A stretch of 64,000 nt of DNA from NCBI RefSeq assembly GCF_963665055.1, contig NZ_OY762015.1, positions 372,001 to 436,000 on the forward strand, read 5' to 3'. Below are positions 52,108 through 60,974 of this stretch, in pieces. This stretch comes from an uncultured Methanobacterium sp. Lineage in GTDB: Archaea > Methanobacteriota > Methanobacteria > Methanobacteriales > Methanobacteriaceae. Position numbers and translations under genes: made by a program. Position 1 is the stretch's first letter, and the number at the start of each line of letters is the position of its first letter. The notes beneath the pieces were generated by a model. The model ran no database searches. It was not told the DNA's origin and saw nothing but the letters and a program-made list of their open reading frames with translations.

Positions 52108-53733
52108 ATGGCTCAAACTAAATTCAATAATGGGAGAAATTTTGCTATTCATAGAGTGGTTAAAATAGGGGTAACTGGACCAAGAGAAATATCAAATAGG
52201 ACCCAGGTTGAAAATTCTGTAAAAATCATACTTAAGAAAATTGAGAACTGTTTAGTTGTTTCTCCACATTCTTTTCTTGCAGTTTCTGCACTTGCAGAAG
52301 GTTCAGACAGATTGCTTACTCGAACAATCCTAGATTATCCTGTTAATAACAAAATCCTACCCTCCTCCTTACATGCTATTTTGGAAAAAGAAGAGGAATT
52401 ATCACTTAAAAAACCTGAAGCAGATGAAGATCTCAAGGAATTAATCAATTTAGCAACTCGGAAAACGACCTATGATGAATTAATAAAAACTGGCCAGTAT
52501 CATAAAAAAGCAGGTTACATAGCGCTAGCAGGGCAGCTAGTTGTTGACCAATGTGATATTCTCATGGTAGTAGGGGTTAAAGATCAACTACTCCCTGGAG
52601 AAACCAAAAAAATTGCAGACTATGCTAGTGAAATAGGAAGAACTATTTTTTGGATAAATCCAGCCAATGGCGAATATGAAGTGGAAGAAGGGGAGGATAA
52701 TGCAATTACTGGAATAAAATATCATGAAAAATATAATAAAGAGGGTATGAAATGTTCTAAGATACTCAAATCTCAGAAAGAAGATTATGGTTACATTGAA
52801 GACAAAATGAATGACATGGATGCGGGTGATGATAAAAAACAGTTGATCCGCGAAAATGTTTTCATTCAACTTGTGCGTGCAGATCAGCTAGCTATGAAAT
52901 TCCATAACCGACATTTGTTATACATGTATGTAGTTTTTATACTATCACCCCTAGCAGTTACAATTGTTACTGCTTATGTTTTGTTTTTTCCTAACTTGCC
53001 CATATTATTGTTAATAGAAGCATTTATGATTGGGTTTATCATTATGGTGTTGTTTCTTAATAGGTACAGACAATGGCACCGCAAATGGGTTGATTATCGC
53101 TATCTTGCTGAACGTTTAAGGGCGGCATTGGTCCTTTCCATGGTCGGGCTCGAATGTTCAACTTCTAAGAGCCTTCCTCACCAGAGTTTTCACAATGATT
53201 GGACCAACAAGGCATATGAATGGATTTATCTGGAACAACTGGAAATGCTTTCTTTGGATGTGCCACTGGAAGATATAAAACAATTCATCCAAAAACACTG
53301 GATAGAGGATCAGATAGGGTTTTACATTAAAAAAAGCAATTTTCATAAAACAAGGGAACAGATATACACGGTTCTTATCTACGCTGCTTTCATACTAACC
53401 TTTGTAGGGGCCTTATGGCATGGTTTTGAATCGATTTTTCATGAAACTTTAGGCAATCCTCTTTATGGTGATATTGCAACATTTATTGTTATTGTAGCCC
53501 CAGCTTTTGCAGCTTCATTGACTGGTATGCGCACCCAGCAAGAATATTCGCGTAATCACATCCGTTACAGTCAGATGGTTCTATATTTAAGAAAAAAATC
53601 AATCGAAATAGAAAGAGCTAGAACAGTGGAAGAATTGAAAGAAATAGTTGAAAAAATAAATAAACGCACCTTAAGAGAACATCAGGACTGGAAGGCTCTT
53701 TTTGCTATTCACAAACCGGAACCGTCTGCATGA
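52108..53733 (+). CDS. SLOG-SLATT membrane protein
   Basis: 541 residues. The N-terminal SLOG (LOG/DprA-like Rossmann) domain has KIGVTGPREI, SALAEGSDRLL and QCDILMVVG, with a ligand loop LPGETKKIADYA diverged from the usual GKGGT. Two membrane helices lie at about 270-315, followed by WVDYRYLAERLRAALV, the SLATT signature. Two more helices lie at 425-480, then a cytosolic helix. In the nucleotide-based conflict systems described by Aravind and colleagues, SLOG senses a nucleotide signal and SLATT is proposed to open the membrane. It is convergent with a free SLOG gene, only five bases apart. Confidence 0.82.
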   Translation: MAQTKFNNGRNFAIHRVVKIGVTGPREISNRTQVENSVKIILKKIENCLVVSPHSFLAVSALAEGSDRLLTRTILDYPVNNKILPSSLHAILEKEEELSLKKPEADEDLKELINLATRKTTYDELIKTGQYHKKAGYIALAGQLVVDQCDILMVVGVKDQLLPGETKKIADYASEIGRTIFWINPANGEYEVEEGEDNAITGIKYHEKYNKEGMKCSKILKSQKEDYGYIEDKMNDMDAGDDKKQLIRENVFIQLVRADQLAMKFHNRHLLYMYVVFILSPLAVTIVTAYVLFFPNLPILLLIEAFMIGFIIMVLFLNRYRQWHRKWVDYRYLAERLRAALVLSMVGLECSTSKSLPHQSFHNDWTNKAYEWIYLEQLEMLSLDVPLEDIKQFIQKHWIEDQIGFYIKKSNFHKTREQIYTVLIYAAFILTFVGALWHGFESIFHETLGNPLYGDIATFIVIVAPAFAASLTGMRTQQEYSRNHIRYSQMVLYLRKKSIEIERARTVEELKEIVEKINKRTLREHQDWKALFAIHKPEPSA

Positions 53734-53738
53734 ACTTT

Positions 53739-54299
53739 TTAATTTAAAATATTTATTTTGCCACTTACTGAGTTTATCCAGATAATTTCTCTGTTAATAC
53801 ATTTAGCATAGTCTACAATCTCAGCAGTACTACCTTTTCCGTGTGATTCTTTTCCATCCCAAATGGCTATGAGAACGTCACACATATCAGCAACATATTT
53901 GCCAACTTGGAGATAAGCTTCGTTGCGAGTGGGAGCTTCTTTCAAGGTGATAATTTTCGTAGCCAGATCAGTTAACTCTTCAAACTCCTTCTTTGATTTA
54001 ATGGTCTCGAAATCATTCATATAATCCTCCTTTTCTAAAGGTAAAACTACTACGAGTTTGTTTTCTTGTGTATTGCCTTCAAAAGATAGAATTTCTTTGG
54101 CTACCAGACGATCAGAGCCTTCAGCAATAGGAGAAATAGAAATTATGGAATAATCTTCATGATGAGATGTTTCATTAAGAGATTGGAGTATTTCATGTAC
54201 TTTCTTTCTAATCAATTCTTCATCTTCCAGTAAACGATGGCCAGTGACTCCTATTTTAATAATTTGATGGTTAATATTTTGCAAAAAATCGCTCTCCAT
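53739..54299 (-). CDS. SLOG domain protein
   Basis: 186 residues, a single SLOG domain: IIKIGVTGHRLL, ISPIAEGSDRLVAKE, MCDVLIAIWDG, GKGSTAEIVDYA. It is the same subfamily as the N-terminus of the SLOG-SLATT protein but keeps the GKGxT ligand loop. It may bind or hydrolyse the nucleotide that controls its neighbour. Confidence 0.82.
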   Translation of the reverse strand: MESDFLQNINHQIIKIGVTGHRLLEDEELIRKKVHEILQSLNETSHHEDYSIISISPIAEGSDRLVAKEILSFEGNTQENKLVVVLPLEKEDYMNDFETIKSKKEFEELTDLATKIITLKEAPTRNEAYLQVGKYVADMCDVLIAIWDGKESHGKGSTAEIVDYAKCINREIIWINSVSGKINILN

Positions 54300-54353
54300 A
54301 GGCTCTTTACAGTTAATTTATACATTTTTTATTATTAAAAATTGCACACCTAC

Positions 54354-55376
54354 TTAAAACTTATTTTCCAATTTTTTTAAAGTTATAATCACAGAATCCT
54401 GAACAAATTCATTATCATCATTTAATAATTGCTTTAAAGGTTTAATTGCTCTTTCATCTTTTATCCTTCCAAGAGCCAACACTGCATTCAATCGAACCCT
54501 CTCATTTTCATCTTTTAATGTTTCTATTAATGGTGTTACTGCTTTTGTATGCTCTATTGTTCCAAGAGCAGCAGCTGCACCCTCTCGCACTTGCCAATCT
54601 TTATGTTCAAGTAAAATAATTAATCCTGCAAGGTCTTTTTCCTTTTTCATCTTCTTTATTTTTATATTATCCAAGGCTAACTGAGCTTCAATTCGAGTAT
54701 CAGAATGACAGGGATGAGTTATTATTAATTGCTTCAAAGGTTCTACCGCCCTTTCATCACCAATATCTCCTAAAACCTTAACAACAGTTAGATCACAGAA
54801 ATTTTCATTTTCCAATGATTCTATTAAGATGGGAACTGCTTTATTGCTACCTATCTTTCCAAGAGCAATAATCACATTCTCTTTAACCATATTAAGCTCA
54901 TATTCATGGCAAATATGTTTATCTCCATTTTTTAGAGTATTTATTAAAGGTTCTACTGCTTTTTTGTCTTTTATTTCACCAAGACTAAATGCGGCGTTCT
55001 TCCTGACTCTCCAATCCCGGTCTTTTAATGCTTGGATTAACGGATCCACTGCGGGTTTGCCAATTAAACTAAGAGCCATAGCAGCTGATATTTGAACAGT
55101 TTTATTTTTATTATTTAGTTTTTGCATTAGAGGTTCTACTGCATGTTCACCTATCTTTCCAAGAGAATAAATTACAGCCAGGGCAATATCTTCATTTAAG
55201 TGGCCTAGCATTTTTATAAGGGGTGGTACTGCTCTTTCATCTCCCATATCCCCCAGAACATTTATAATGTACTTAACTACATCATCATTTCCTTCCTTTA
55301 ATGCTTCAATTAGTCCCCTGACATTTTTTTTTGATTCCATCTTTTTCACATCTAAAATGTTAGACTCAAATGTCAT
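54354..55376 (-). CDS. HEAT-repeat protein (PBS lyase type)
   Basis: 340 residues made of about nine HEAT repeats of roughly 31 residues with the pattern AVEPLI..L.D....VR..AA.ALG.IGD. Such proteins are binding scaffolds; some replace protein-protein sensors in signalling. The first ATG is used, with an alternative Met about 12 codons in. No catalytic domain. Confidence 0.85.
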   Translation of the reverse strand: MTFESNILDVKKMESKKNVRGLIEALKEGNDDVVKYIINVLGDMGDERAVPPLIKMLGHLNEDIALAVIYSLGKIGEHAVEPLMQKLNNKNKTVQISAAMALSLIGKPAVDPLIQALKDRDWRVRKNAAFSLGEIKDKKAVEPLINTLKNGDKHICHEYELNMVKENVIIALGKIGSNKAVPILIESLENENFCDLTVVKVLGDIGDERAVEPLKQLIITHPCHSDTRIEAQLALDNIKIKKMKKEKDLAGLIILLEHKDWQVREGAAAALGTIEHTKAVTPLIETLKDENERVRLNAVLALGRIKDERAIKPLKQLLNDDNEFVQDSVIITLKKLENKF

Positions 55377-55602
55377 AATTTTAACCCATATCTTACTGCT
55401 TTGTATTAAAATAGGTAGAGTTACTAATTAATTTTTCATAGAAAAATGTTTATTTTCACCAATAAACTGGAACTCATCTTCTTATTTGGGCGGAATAATA
55501 CAACCTGAAGGTTTGGGAAATTCATATCAATCCAGATACAATCTAAATGTATAAACAGCTTTAAAAACTGTTTTTTTGAAATATTTAGAGGGGTTGATTT
55601 AA

Positions 55603-56004
55603 ATGTACTGCCCGGAATGTGGAACAGAAAGTAGTGATAATACCAATTTTTGCCAGCAATGTGGAGAAAATTTGAAACAGAGTTCAGAACTTGTAACCAA
55701 AACACCTAAAACAGGTTCTACTAATGGGAAGGTAAAATGTCCTGTTTGTCATGCACATAACCCTGCAGGGGTTAGTAAATGTAAATATTGTGGAGAATGG
55801 ATTGACAAAAGCAATGCACCATACCCCCACACCCTGTCCACGGTTTTAGGATACATATTTGCCATATTGGGTGGTTGGTTAGGGCTTGTTTTTGGATTGT
55901 ACCTTTTAAGACAGGACAATAAAAAAGCAAAGTTACATGGTAAAATTATACTGGGAATACTGGGCCTATGGGTTCTTATCTTAATTGCCCTGGCTATGAG
56001 TTGA
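55603..56004 (+). CDS. Zinc-ribbon membrane protein
   Basis: 133 residues. CPECGTE...CQQCGENL at the start and CPVCHAHN...CKYCGEWI near 45-65 form two zinc ribbons. Residues 78-100 and 112-131 are hydrophobic helices with a short loop (LRQDNKKAKLHGK) between. GAGGGG precedes the ATG. It resembles the zinc-ribbon proteins at 16-18 kb in plan, not in sequence. Confidence 0.7.
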   Translation: MYCPECGTESSDNTNFCQQCGENLKQSSELVTKTPKTGSTNGKVKCPVCHAHNPAGVSKCKYCGEWIDKSNAPYPHTLSTVLGYIFAILGGWLGLVFGLYLLRQDNKKAKLHGKIILGILGLWVLILIALAMS

Positions 56005-56025
56005 GGTTAGAAAGGAGTGAGTAAG

Positions 56026-56385
56026 ATGGGTGTAAATCCAGTTAATAGAGAATTAGTAGTAAATAAAGATATTGGAAATGTTAGAATTGATTTAGTTAAG
56101 GGTTTAAAGTCCATGAAGGGAAAAATCACAACTTCAGACGAGAATTTCATTGAATGTGATTTTGGATCTCTTTTTAAATCCAGAATGTTAGGGGAGTTTT
56201 TCGTAAATAAAAATACTCTTCCCAGGAGAGCATTGATTAATTTGGAAAAAGCAGGAGAGAACCGGACCATGGTGAAGATATTTATCAAGGATACCCACAA
56301 ATATGGGGTCAAAATAGGGTATAATGGAAAATATGAGGAAGCTCTACGGGATGATTTTGTAGGTATTATGAATATCTTACAGTAA
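56026..56385 (+). CDS. Conserved hypothetical protein
   Basis: About 119 residues, soluble, alpha/beta by pattern. I recognise no family. AAAGGAGT is eight bases before the ATG at 56026, a better start than the GTG at 56017. It follows the zinc-ribbon gene by 21 bases and is likely in its operon. Confidence 0.6.
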   Translation: MGVNPVNRELVVNKDIGNVRIDLVKGLKSMKGKITTSDENFIECDFGSLFKSRMLGEFFVNKNTLPRRALINLEKAGENRTMVKIFIKDTHKYGVKIGYNGKYEEALRDDFVGIMNILQ

Positions 56386-56511
56386 AAAAATCTTTTTTTT
56401 TTAATCAGGTATCAAGTTATTTATTACAAGTGATTTACATCAAAATAGCTTGATTTGTTTGAATTAATTCACTCTTTATTTTTTTCAATTATATTTTAGG
56501 TAGGGGATGGG

Positions 56512-56652
56512 ATGAATTTAAGGTCAAAAAGGAATAAAAAAGTGCTCAAGGTTCGAAGAGAGAAGAAATCTCTTAATTTAAACAAATTAGGTTTAATACT
56601 CTTGAGAATTTTGGAAAAAGTAGATGATTTATTAGAATATTTGATGAAATAA
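56512..56652 (+). CDS. Possible small basic protein, 46 residues
   Basis: Open frame with ATG preceded by TAGGGGATGG. The first half is Arg/Lys-rich and the second half is an amphipathic Leu/Ile helix ending LEYLMK. Too short to identify. It could be a small regulatory protein or chance. Confidence 0.35.
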   Translation: MNLRSKRNKKVLKVRREKKSLNLNKLGLILLRILEKVDDLLEYLMK

Positions 56653-56669
56653 AAAAAATATTTCTCCTA

Positions 56670-57106
56670 TTAAACTCTGTAAACTGAAATTTCATCTTTC
56701 ATCTCGTATCCGGGGAATTTATTGTTAATCTGACTTGTATAAGTTAAGTTTTCCTGGCTGATGACTGCACATATTCTAAATTCTCTTCCTGAATCCCTAT
56801 TTTCTCCAATTTGAGTGAGGCAACTCCAATTTCCGTCTGGTTTAATTTGGGTGCGTTCTGGATCCACCAACCGTAGCCTGCAGGTTTAACTATAACGTAT
56901 AGTTTCTCTTTATCCTGTAAAGGTTGGATGGTCCCGTTTACGCTAATTTTTCCATTCACAATTTCTCCTTGATGTGGGTTGGAGATGGTGAGATTGGTGT
57001 AAGTGTTTTTGATCTCTGTTGAGGTGTTGTTATCCTGCTGATTTGTACAGCCGAATAAGAATAAAACAAGGCATACGGTGAAGATTACTAAAAATGTTTT
57101 ATTCAA
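56670..57106 (-). pseudogene. Lipoprotein gene with an internal frameshift
   Basis: It begins with TTG at 57106 behind GAGGAG and encodes a signal peptide ending in the lipobox-like LFLFGC, then a Ser/Thr/Asn linker and a beta-sandwich start (GEIVNGKISVNGTI...VIVKPAGYGWW). The frame then runs into unlike sequence. One frame over, from about 56865, the chain continues sensibly as DPERTQIKPDGNWS, then EFRICAVI, to a stop at 56670. A one-base change near 56865 separates the halves. Outside-facing, function unknown. Confidence 0.6.
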
Positions 57107-57153
57107 TTTATACTCCTCATATTTGATATATCTGATTTCACAAGGTTTGTGAG

Positions 57154-57579
57154 TCAATAGAGTACTGTAAATTCATAATAATCTTCTTCAGGATAGTACA
57201 TTGACGGTCCAAAGATTCTGAAACTATTAAAAGCCCTTAATTCCTTTTCTATATTTTCCTTTACTCCATCCACCCACATAATCCTATGCTTACGGGCTAT
57301 GCCACCTTCAAGGCCATCCTTAATTAAACTCAAAAGAAACATTTTGTAGGCAATAGCCGGTAGATCTGTCAGGTATCCTTCTTTTCTCATTATCACGCTA
57401 ATATTCTTATTGCGGATGAAAATTATTTCTTTAGGGGTGACTGAGAAGAAATAATGGCTGTTACCTTCATACATTTTAAGTGAGGCTAGTTTTTCTTCAT
57501 ATTTTCCTATTTCCTTAACCATACCTTCTTCTATATATCTTTGAAGCATTCCATCACTAAAACGCACAGCTACTAACAT
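57154..57579 (-). CDS. Conserved hypothetical protein
   Basis: 141 residues, soluble, with mixed alpha/beta pattern and an acidic, Tyr-rich end. AAGGTG precedes the ATG. No family recognised. It is 47 bases upstream of the lipoprotein gene on the same strand. Confidence 0.55.
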   Translation of the reverse strand: MLVAVRFSDGMLQRYIEEGMVKEIGKYEEKLASLKMYEGNSHYFFSVTPKEIIFIRNKNISVIMRKEGYLTDLPAIAYKMFLLSLIKDGLEGGIARKHRIMWVDGVKENIEKELRAFNSFRIFGPSMYYPEEDYYEFTVLY

Positions 57580-57778
57580 TTTATCACCTTGTTGGACACA
57601 TAACTCTTCAAGAGATGAATAATCATCTGTTTTTAATGGATTAAGTAATGGGGAAACTAGTTGGTTAACCGAATTAAGGAACTCAAGGTTTGTGGAAATA
57701 TGCAGTTGTTAATTAACAAAAACTAATAATTAGTTTTCATATTATAACTCTTATTTAATGAGAATAGGGGGTTGAATT

Positions 57779-57862
57779 ATGAATTCATTCTTTACCAAAA
57801 ATAGAGAATTTGAAATAAAAGATAATCAATGTTTCATTATCATGCCTTTTTCTGAGTCATGA
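57779..57862 (+). pseudogene. Remnant of an NDT-like gene start
   Basis: The first 27 codons match the start of the gene at 60975 (MN-FF-K---FE-KDNQCF-IMPFSES), then TGA replaces the TGG codon for Trp. Homology ends two codons later. In another frame 57871-57954 encodes AYLECYDQLYNLISIDGLYD before a stop, which looks like the end of an unrelated gene. The rest of 57580-57989 shows nothing. Confidence 0.8.
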
Positions 57863-57989
57863 TCTGATTTTCTGAAAATGAAAAGCCTCGGGCTTACCTT
57901 GAATGTTATGATCAATTATACAATTTGATATCAATTGATGGATTGTATGATTAGAATTTAATTCTAAATTTAAGGAGGAATTCAGAGGA

Positions 57990-58358
57990 TTATAACTCAA
58001 CATAATCCCTAATAGAGATTTTATCTTTATTTGGATTTGGTTTTATGGTTTTTTCCAGGAGGCTATTTTCCAAGGGAATTATGGAGTAAGGTTCCCCCTT
58101 TCTTATGGAAATTACATCTCCTTTTCTATATTTTTCCATCAACCCTTTTTCTAAGTGGTGAATAGAACCCTGACCTTTTTTAATGTGTAACGTTTCTTCA
58201 TTTCCAGATATATGATTGAAAGGGGTTTGATGGTCTTTTTTAATGAATAATTCTTTTCGGAGACATTCATCTGTTTCTGTGATGGTTTCTTCATAGCCCC
58301 AAGGCCATTCACGTCGATCTATGGATTTTTCCTGCTCTGGTTTCTGAGAATTTTGCAT
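57990..58358 (-). CDS. Small cupin protein
   Basis: 122 residues. WPWGYEE, then FNHISGNEETLHIKKGQGSIH, then YRKGDVISIRKGEPYSI follows the plan of a mannose-6-phosphate isomerase type II-like cupin, although the metal-binding His set is incomplete. Possibly a sugar-binding or isomerase-like protein. Confidence 0.6.
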   Translation of the reverse strand: MQNSQKPEQEKSIDRREWPWGYEETITETDECLRKELFIKKDHQTPFNHISGNEETLHIKKGQGSIHHLEKGLMEKYRKGDVISIRKGEPYSIIPLENSLLEKTIKPNPNKDKISIRDYVEL

Positions 58359-58905
58359 AAGAATAACCCCTCAATTAAGTATATTATCATAAAACAATAA
58401 GGATTATACAATTTTAAATTTTATCGTTTAACCACAATCTCCTAATTCATTCCATTATATACTATTTTTTATTATCCAGAAACTCACGGGTTCAATCATG
58501 ATATTATGTTGACAGGGATACTAAGGAAATTTATACATTCTTTGTAGTCAAGGGATAAAAAAAATGGTAATTATTTTTTAAAATTAGAATCTTAGAAAGA
58601 GTCAGTCAGTTAACTTGTCAAATCATTTTTTTAAATGTCCCAATATAAATCATCAGTATTTTTTGGATTTAATCTAATTCAAAGTCCTTTTTGTTAATTT
58701 AACAATTGTCCATGAACCCTCTGGTTATGTGAATATATGGGTATTACTCTGCAATCAATAACTAGGCAAGTTTGTATACAGCTCAGACAGCTATTAAAAA
58801 GTCTTGTATATGTGCTTGAAAAATATGGAAAGCATGAAATTTGAAAGAAAAATTGAAATTAAGGTTAAAAGATGATAATAATAATACTGTTTTATTAAAA
58901 TTAAA
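58359..58905. other. AT-rich spacer
   Basis: No gene, RNA or clear repeat seen in 547 bases. It lies between divergent genes and should hold two promoters. Confidence 0.45.
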
Positions 58906-59631
58906 ATGGTTGTTATAATGCATGTAAAATCATTAAACATTATTAAACAGGGAACTCTCACATTTGATGCTTTTGAAGAGCCTGATTTAAGTTTAATAGG
59001 GCTTAAAAAGTTAGCTGGTGTTGGGGGCGGATCCACAGTCACCTATATTGAATCAGATAAGAAGATTTTAGTGGATACTGGTTTTGATTTTGAAGAAAAT
59101 CTTTCTAAAGATAATATAAAGCAAAATAATATAAAATTAACTCAATCACTCGATCATTTCGGCCTTAAAGCAGATGGTATTGATATTGTGTTTATTACCC
59201 ACTGGCATTTGGATCATTTTGGAAATATCGATCTTTTTAAAAACAGCGAGATATTAACTTCGAACACTGCAGAGCCTCATATGGATGCTGTTGGAATCCC
59301 GGATGGTCAATACATAGCAGATGGTGTGAAGGTTATCCATACGCCTGGTCACACCAAAGATCATGCTTCTCTTTTACTTAAAACTGAAAACCTACAATAT
59401 TCATTATCAATGGGTAGCGGAGGTAGGATTTATCGTACTGGAGAGTTAAATATTGTTGTTGCGGGTGATGCTGTTGTTTCTCCTTTCTACTACTATTCAA
59501 ATAGAATCTATGCTTATAATCAGGACTTCTTTAATAAAGAGGCAGGCCTTGAAAGTGTGGAAAAGATAAAGAATGCTGCTGATTATATTATTTCAGGACA
59601 TGGTGGGATTTTTAGAAATAGTACCCGATGA
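58906..59631 (+). CDS. Metallo-beta-lactamase fold hydrolase
   Basis: 241 residues. THWHLDHFGN is the HxHxDH metal motif; HTPGHTKDHASL, VVAGDAV and ISGHGG supply the other metal ligands. The size fits small lactonase or glyoxalase-type members. The ATG at 58906 has no good binding site; the next in-frame ATG at 58918 gives MHVKS. Substrate unknown. Confidence 0.85.
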   Translation: MVVIMHVKSLNIIKQGTLTFDAFEEPDLSLIGLKKLAGVGGGSTVTYIESDKKILVDTGFDFEENLSKDNIKQNNIKLTQSLDHFGLKADGIDIVFITHWHLDHFGNIDLFKNSEILTSNTAEPHMDAVGIPDGQYIADGVKVIHTPGHTKDHASLLLKTENLQYSLSMGSGGRIYRTGELNIVVAGDAVVSPFYYYSNRIYAYNQDFFNKEAGLESVEKIKNAADYIISGHGGIFRNSTR

Positions 59632-59647
59632 AACAAGTTATCGTTCA

Positions 59648-59706
59648 CTCTTCCAGACATATTTTCATAGTCTGTTGTCTAAAACAGCTTCTTCACTAAC
59701 TCCCCA
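59648..59706 (-). pseudogene. Remnant of a DUF4062 gene
   Basis: On the minus strand 59706-59677 reads WGVSEEAVLD. After a one-base gap, 59674-59648 reads QTMKICLEE and then a stop. The gene at 38597 has WGVSEEASLDQQTMKICLEE at the matching place. Restoring one base gives DQQT. The region around it (59632-59955) holds no other gene. Confidence 0.75.
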
Positions 59707-59942
59707 CCCAGTATCAGCCATATTCAAAAAAAGATCCACCTACAATGCCAATTTCAGTGTATTACAATGAAGTTATAGTTTCTATGGTTAAAATCGTCTA
59801 AAGCAGTAACTTTTGGGGAAATTAAATAAATATTTCTCTTAAATTTGGCTTAGTCCAGATATTTTAAGTTCTGTTTTTTGTTTATGTTTTGTAAACAAAA
59901 TGTTTATTGATTAAAAATTCGTCAATGGTCCTTATATTCCAA

Positions 59943-59948
59943 GGGAGG
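59943..59948 (+). promoter_or_regulatory. Ribosome binding site deciding the WD40 gene start
   Basis: GGGAGG is followed by in-frame ATA (59953) and ATT (59956) but no ATG, GTG or TTG before codon 26. Confidence 0.5.
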
Positions 59949-59955
59949 TTTTATA

Positions 59956-60900
59956 ATTAATTATCCAAATTTAGAAATAAGAAAACCGGTTAAAACTTTA
60001 GATGGGCACAAGGATACTATTAATTCAATTGTTGTGAGTTCTGATGGGAAACTACTGGTCAGTGCTGGTCATGATGGAATCATTAACCTGTGGGACCTTA
60101 CCGAGTTCAGTCTATTGGATACAATTAACATATCAGGCTTAATATATGAGGTTGTTTTAACACCCGATAATCGGTTTTTAGCTAGTGCAGGATCTAATAA
60201 CAAAATTAATCTCTGGAAATTTCCCCAATTAGAACATATGGGTGAATTTATTGGCCATACAGATGCACCGGTTTGTCTTGAGGTTGTTGAAGATGGCAAA
60301 ATACTGATAAGTGGTGGGCTGGATAACAGCGTCCGTTACTGGAGTATTCCAGATGGCCGGTTAATCCAGACCATTTCAGAACATGAAGGATCAGTGGACT
60401 GCTTGGCTTTGCAGGATAAGGAGTATTTAATTACGGCCTATGATGAGGACATTAAATTATGGCCCTATGGAATTCACCCGGATCGAGATAATTATGAATT
60501 TATCTTCTATGATATGCCCTGGGAAGGAGTTACCACACTCAAGGGCCATGATTCACTGGTTTACTCCCTGAGAATAACTCCTGATGGTTGGAATCTGGTA
60601 AGTGGTGGGGCAGATAATACAGTCATAGTGTGGGATCTGGAAAAAAGGAAACTACTTAAAACATTAGAGGGTCATGGGGGATGGGTTTATGATCTAGCCT
60701 TTATTTCTGATGGTAAAACACTGATAACTGCTGCAGGAGATGGATATATTATTTACTGGAGCCTTCCTGGTGGTAAACCAATTAAATCATTTAAAGCCCA
60801 TGATAGGAGTGTTAAAACTATTTTAATAACACATGATGGGGAGAATTTAGTTAGTGCGGGTGAAGATAGATTAATTAAGATTTGGGAATTGGATTCTTAA
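59956..60900 (+). CDS. WD40 repeat protein
   Basis: About 314 residues, seven WD40 units, a single propeller with no other domain. The first standard start codon (GTG at 60034) would remove half of unit 1 (KTLDGHKDTINS), which is well conserved. The frame is open back to a strong binding site, so translation probably starts at ATT 59956 or ATA 59953. Units are diverged from one another, unlike those of the TIR-NACHT-WD40 protein. It lies 75 bases ahead of the NDT-like/phosphatase gene and may be its binding partner. Confidence 0.82.
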   Translation: MNYPNLEIRKPVKTLDGHKDTINSIVVSSDGKLLVSAGHDGIINLWDLTEFSLLDTINISGLIYEVVLTPDNRFLASAGSNNKINLWKFPQLEHMGEFIGHTDAPVCLEVVEDGKILISGGLDNSVRYWSIPDGRLIQTISEHEGSVDCLALQDKEYLITAYDEDIKLWPYGIHPDRDNYEFIFYDMPWEGVTTLKGHDSLVYSLRITPDGWNLVSGGADNTVIVWDLEKRKLLKTLEGHGGWVYDLAFISDGKTLITAAGDGYIIYWSLPGGKPIKSFKAHDRSVKTILITHDGENLVSAGEDRLIKIWELDS

Positions 60901-60974
60901 AACTTAAGCCAGAATATAAAGAATTAATAACTACAATTAATACACTCTGTCTAGTGAAAAATTGGGGTTAAACC

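Noticed and set aside
57871..57954. Short plus-strand frame as an independent gene
   Set aside because: It has no start codon or binding site and is only 27 codons; treated as a gene tail fragment.
59573..59770. 65-residue plus-strand open frame after the hydrolase gene
   Set aside because: It is the antisense of the DUF4062 remnant, has no binding site, and overlaps the hydrolase end.
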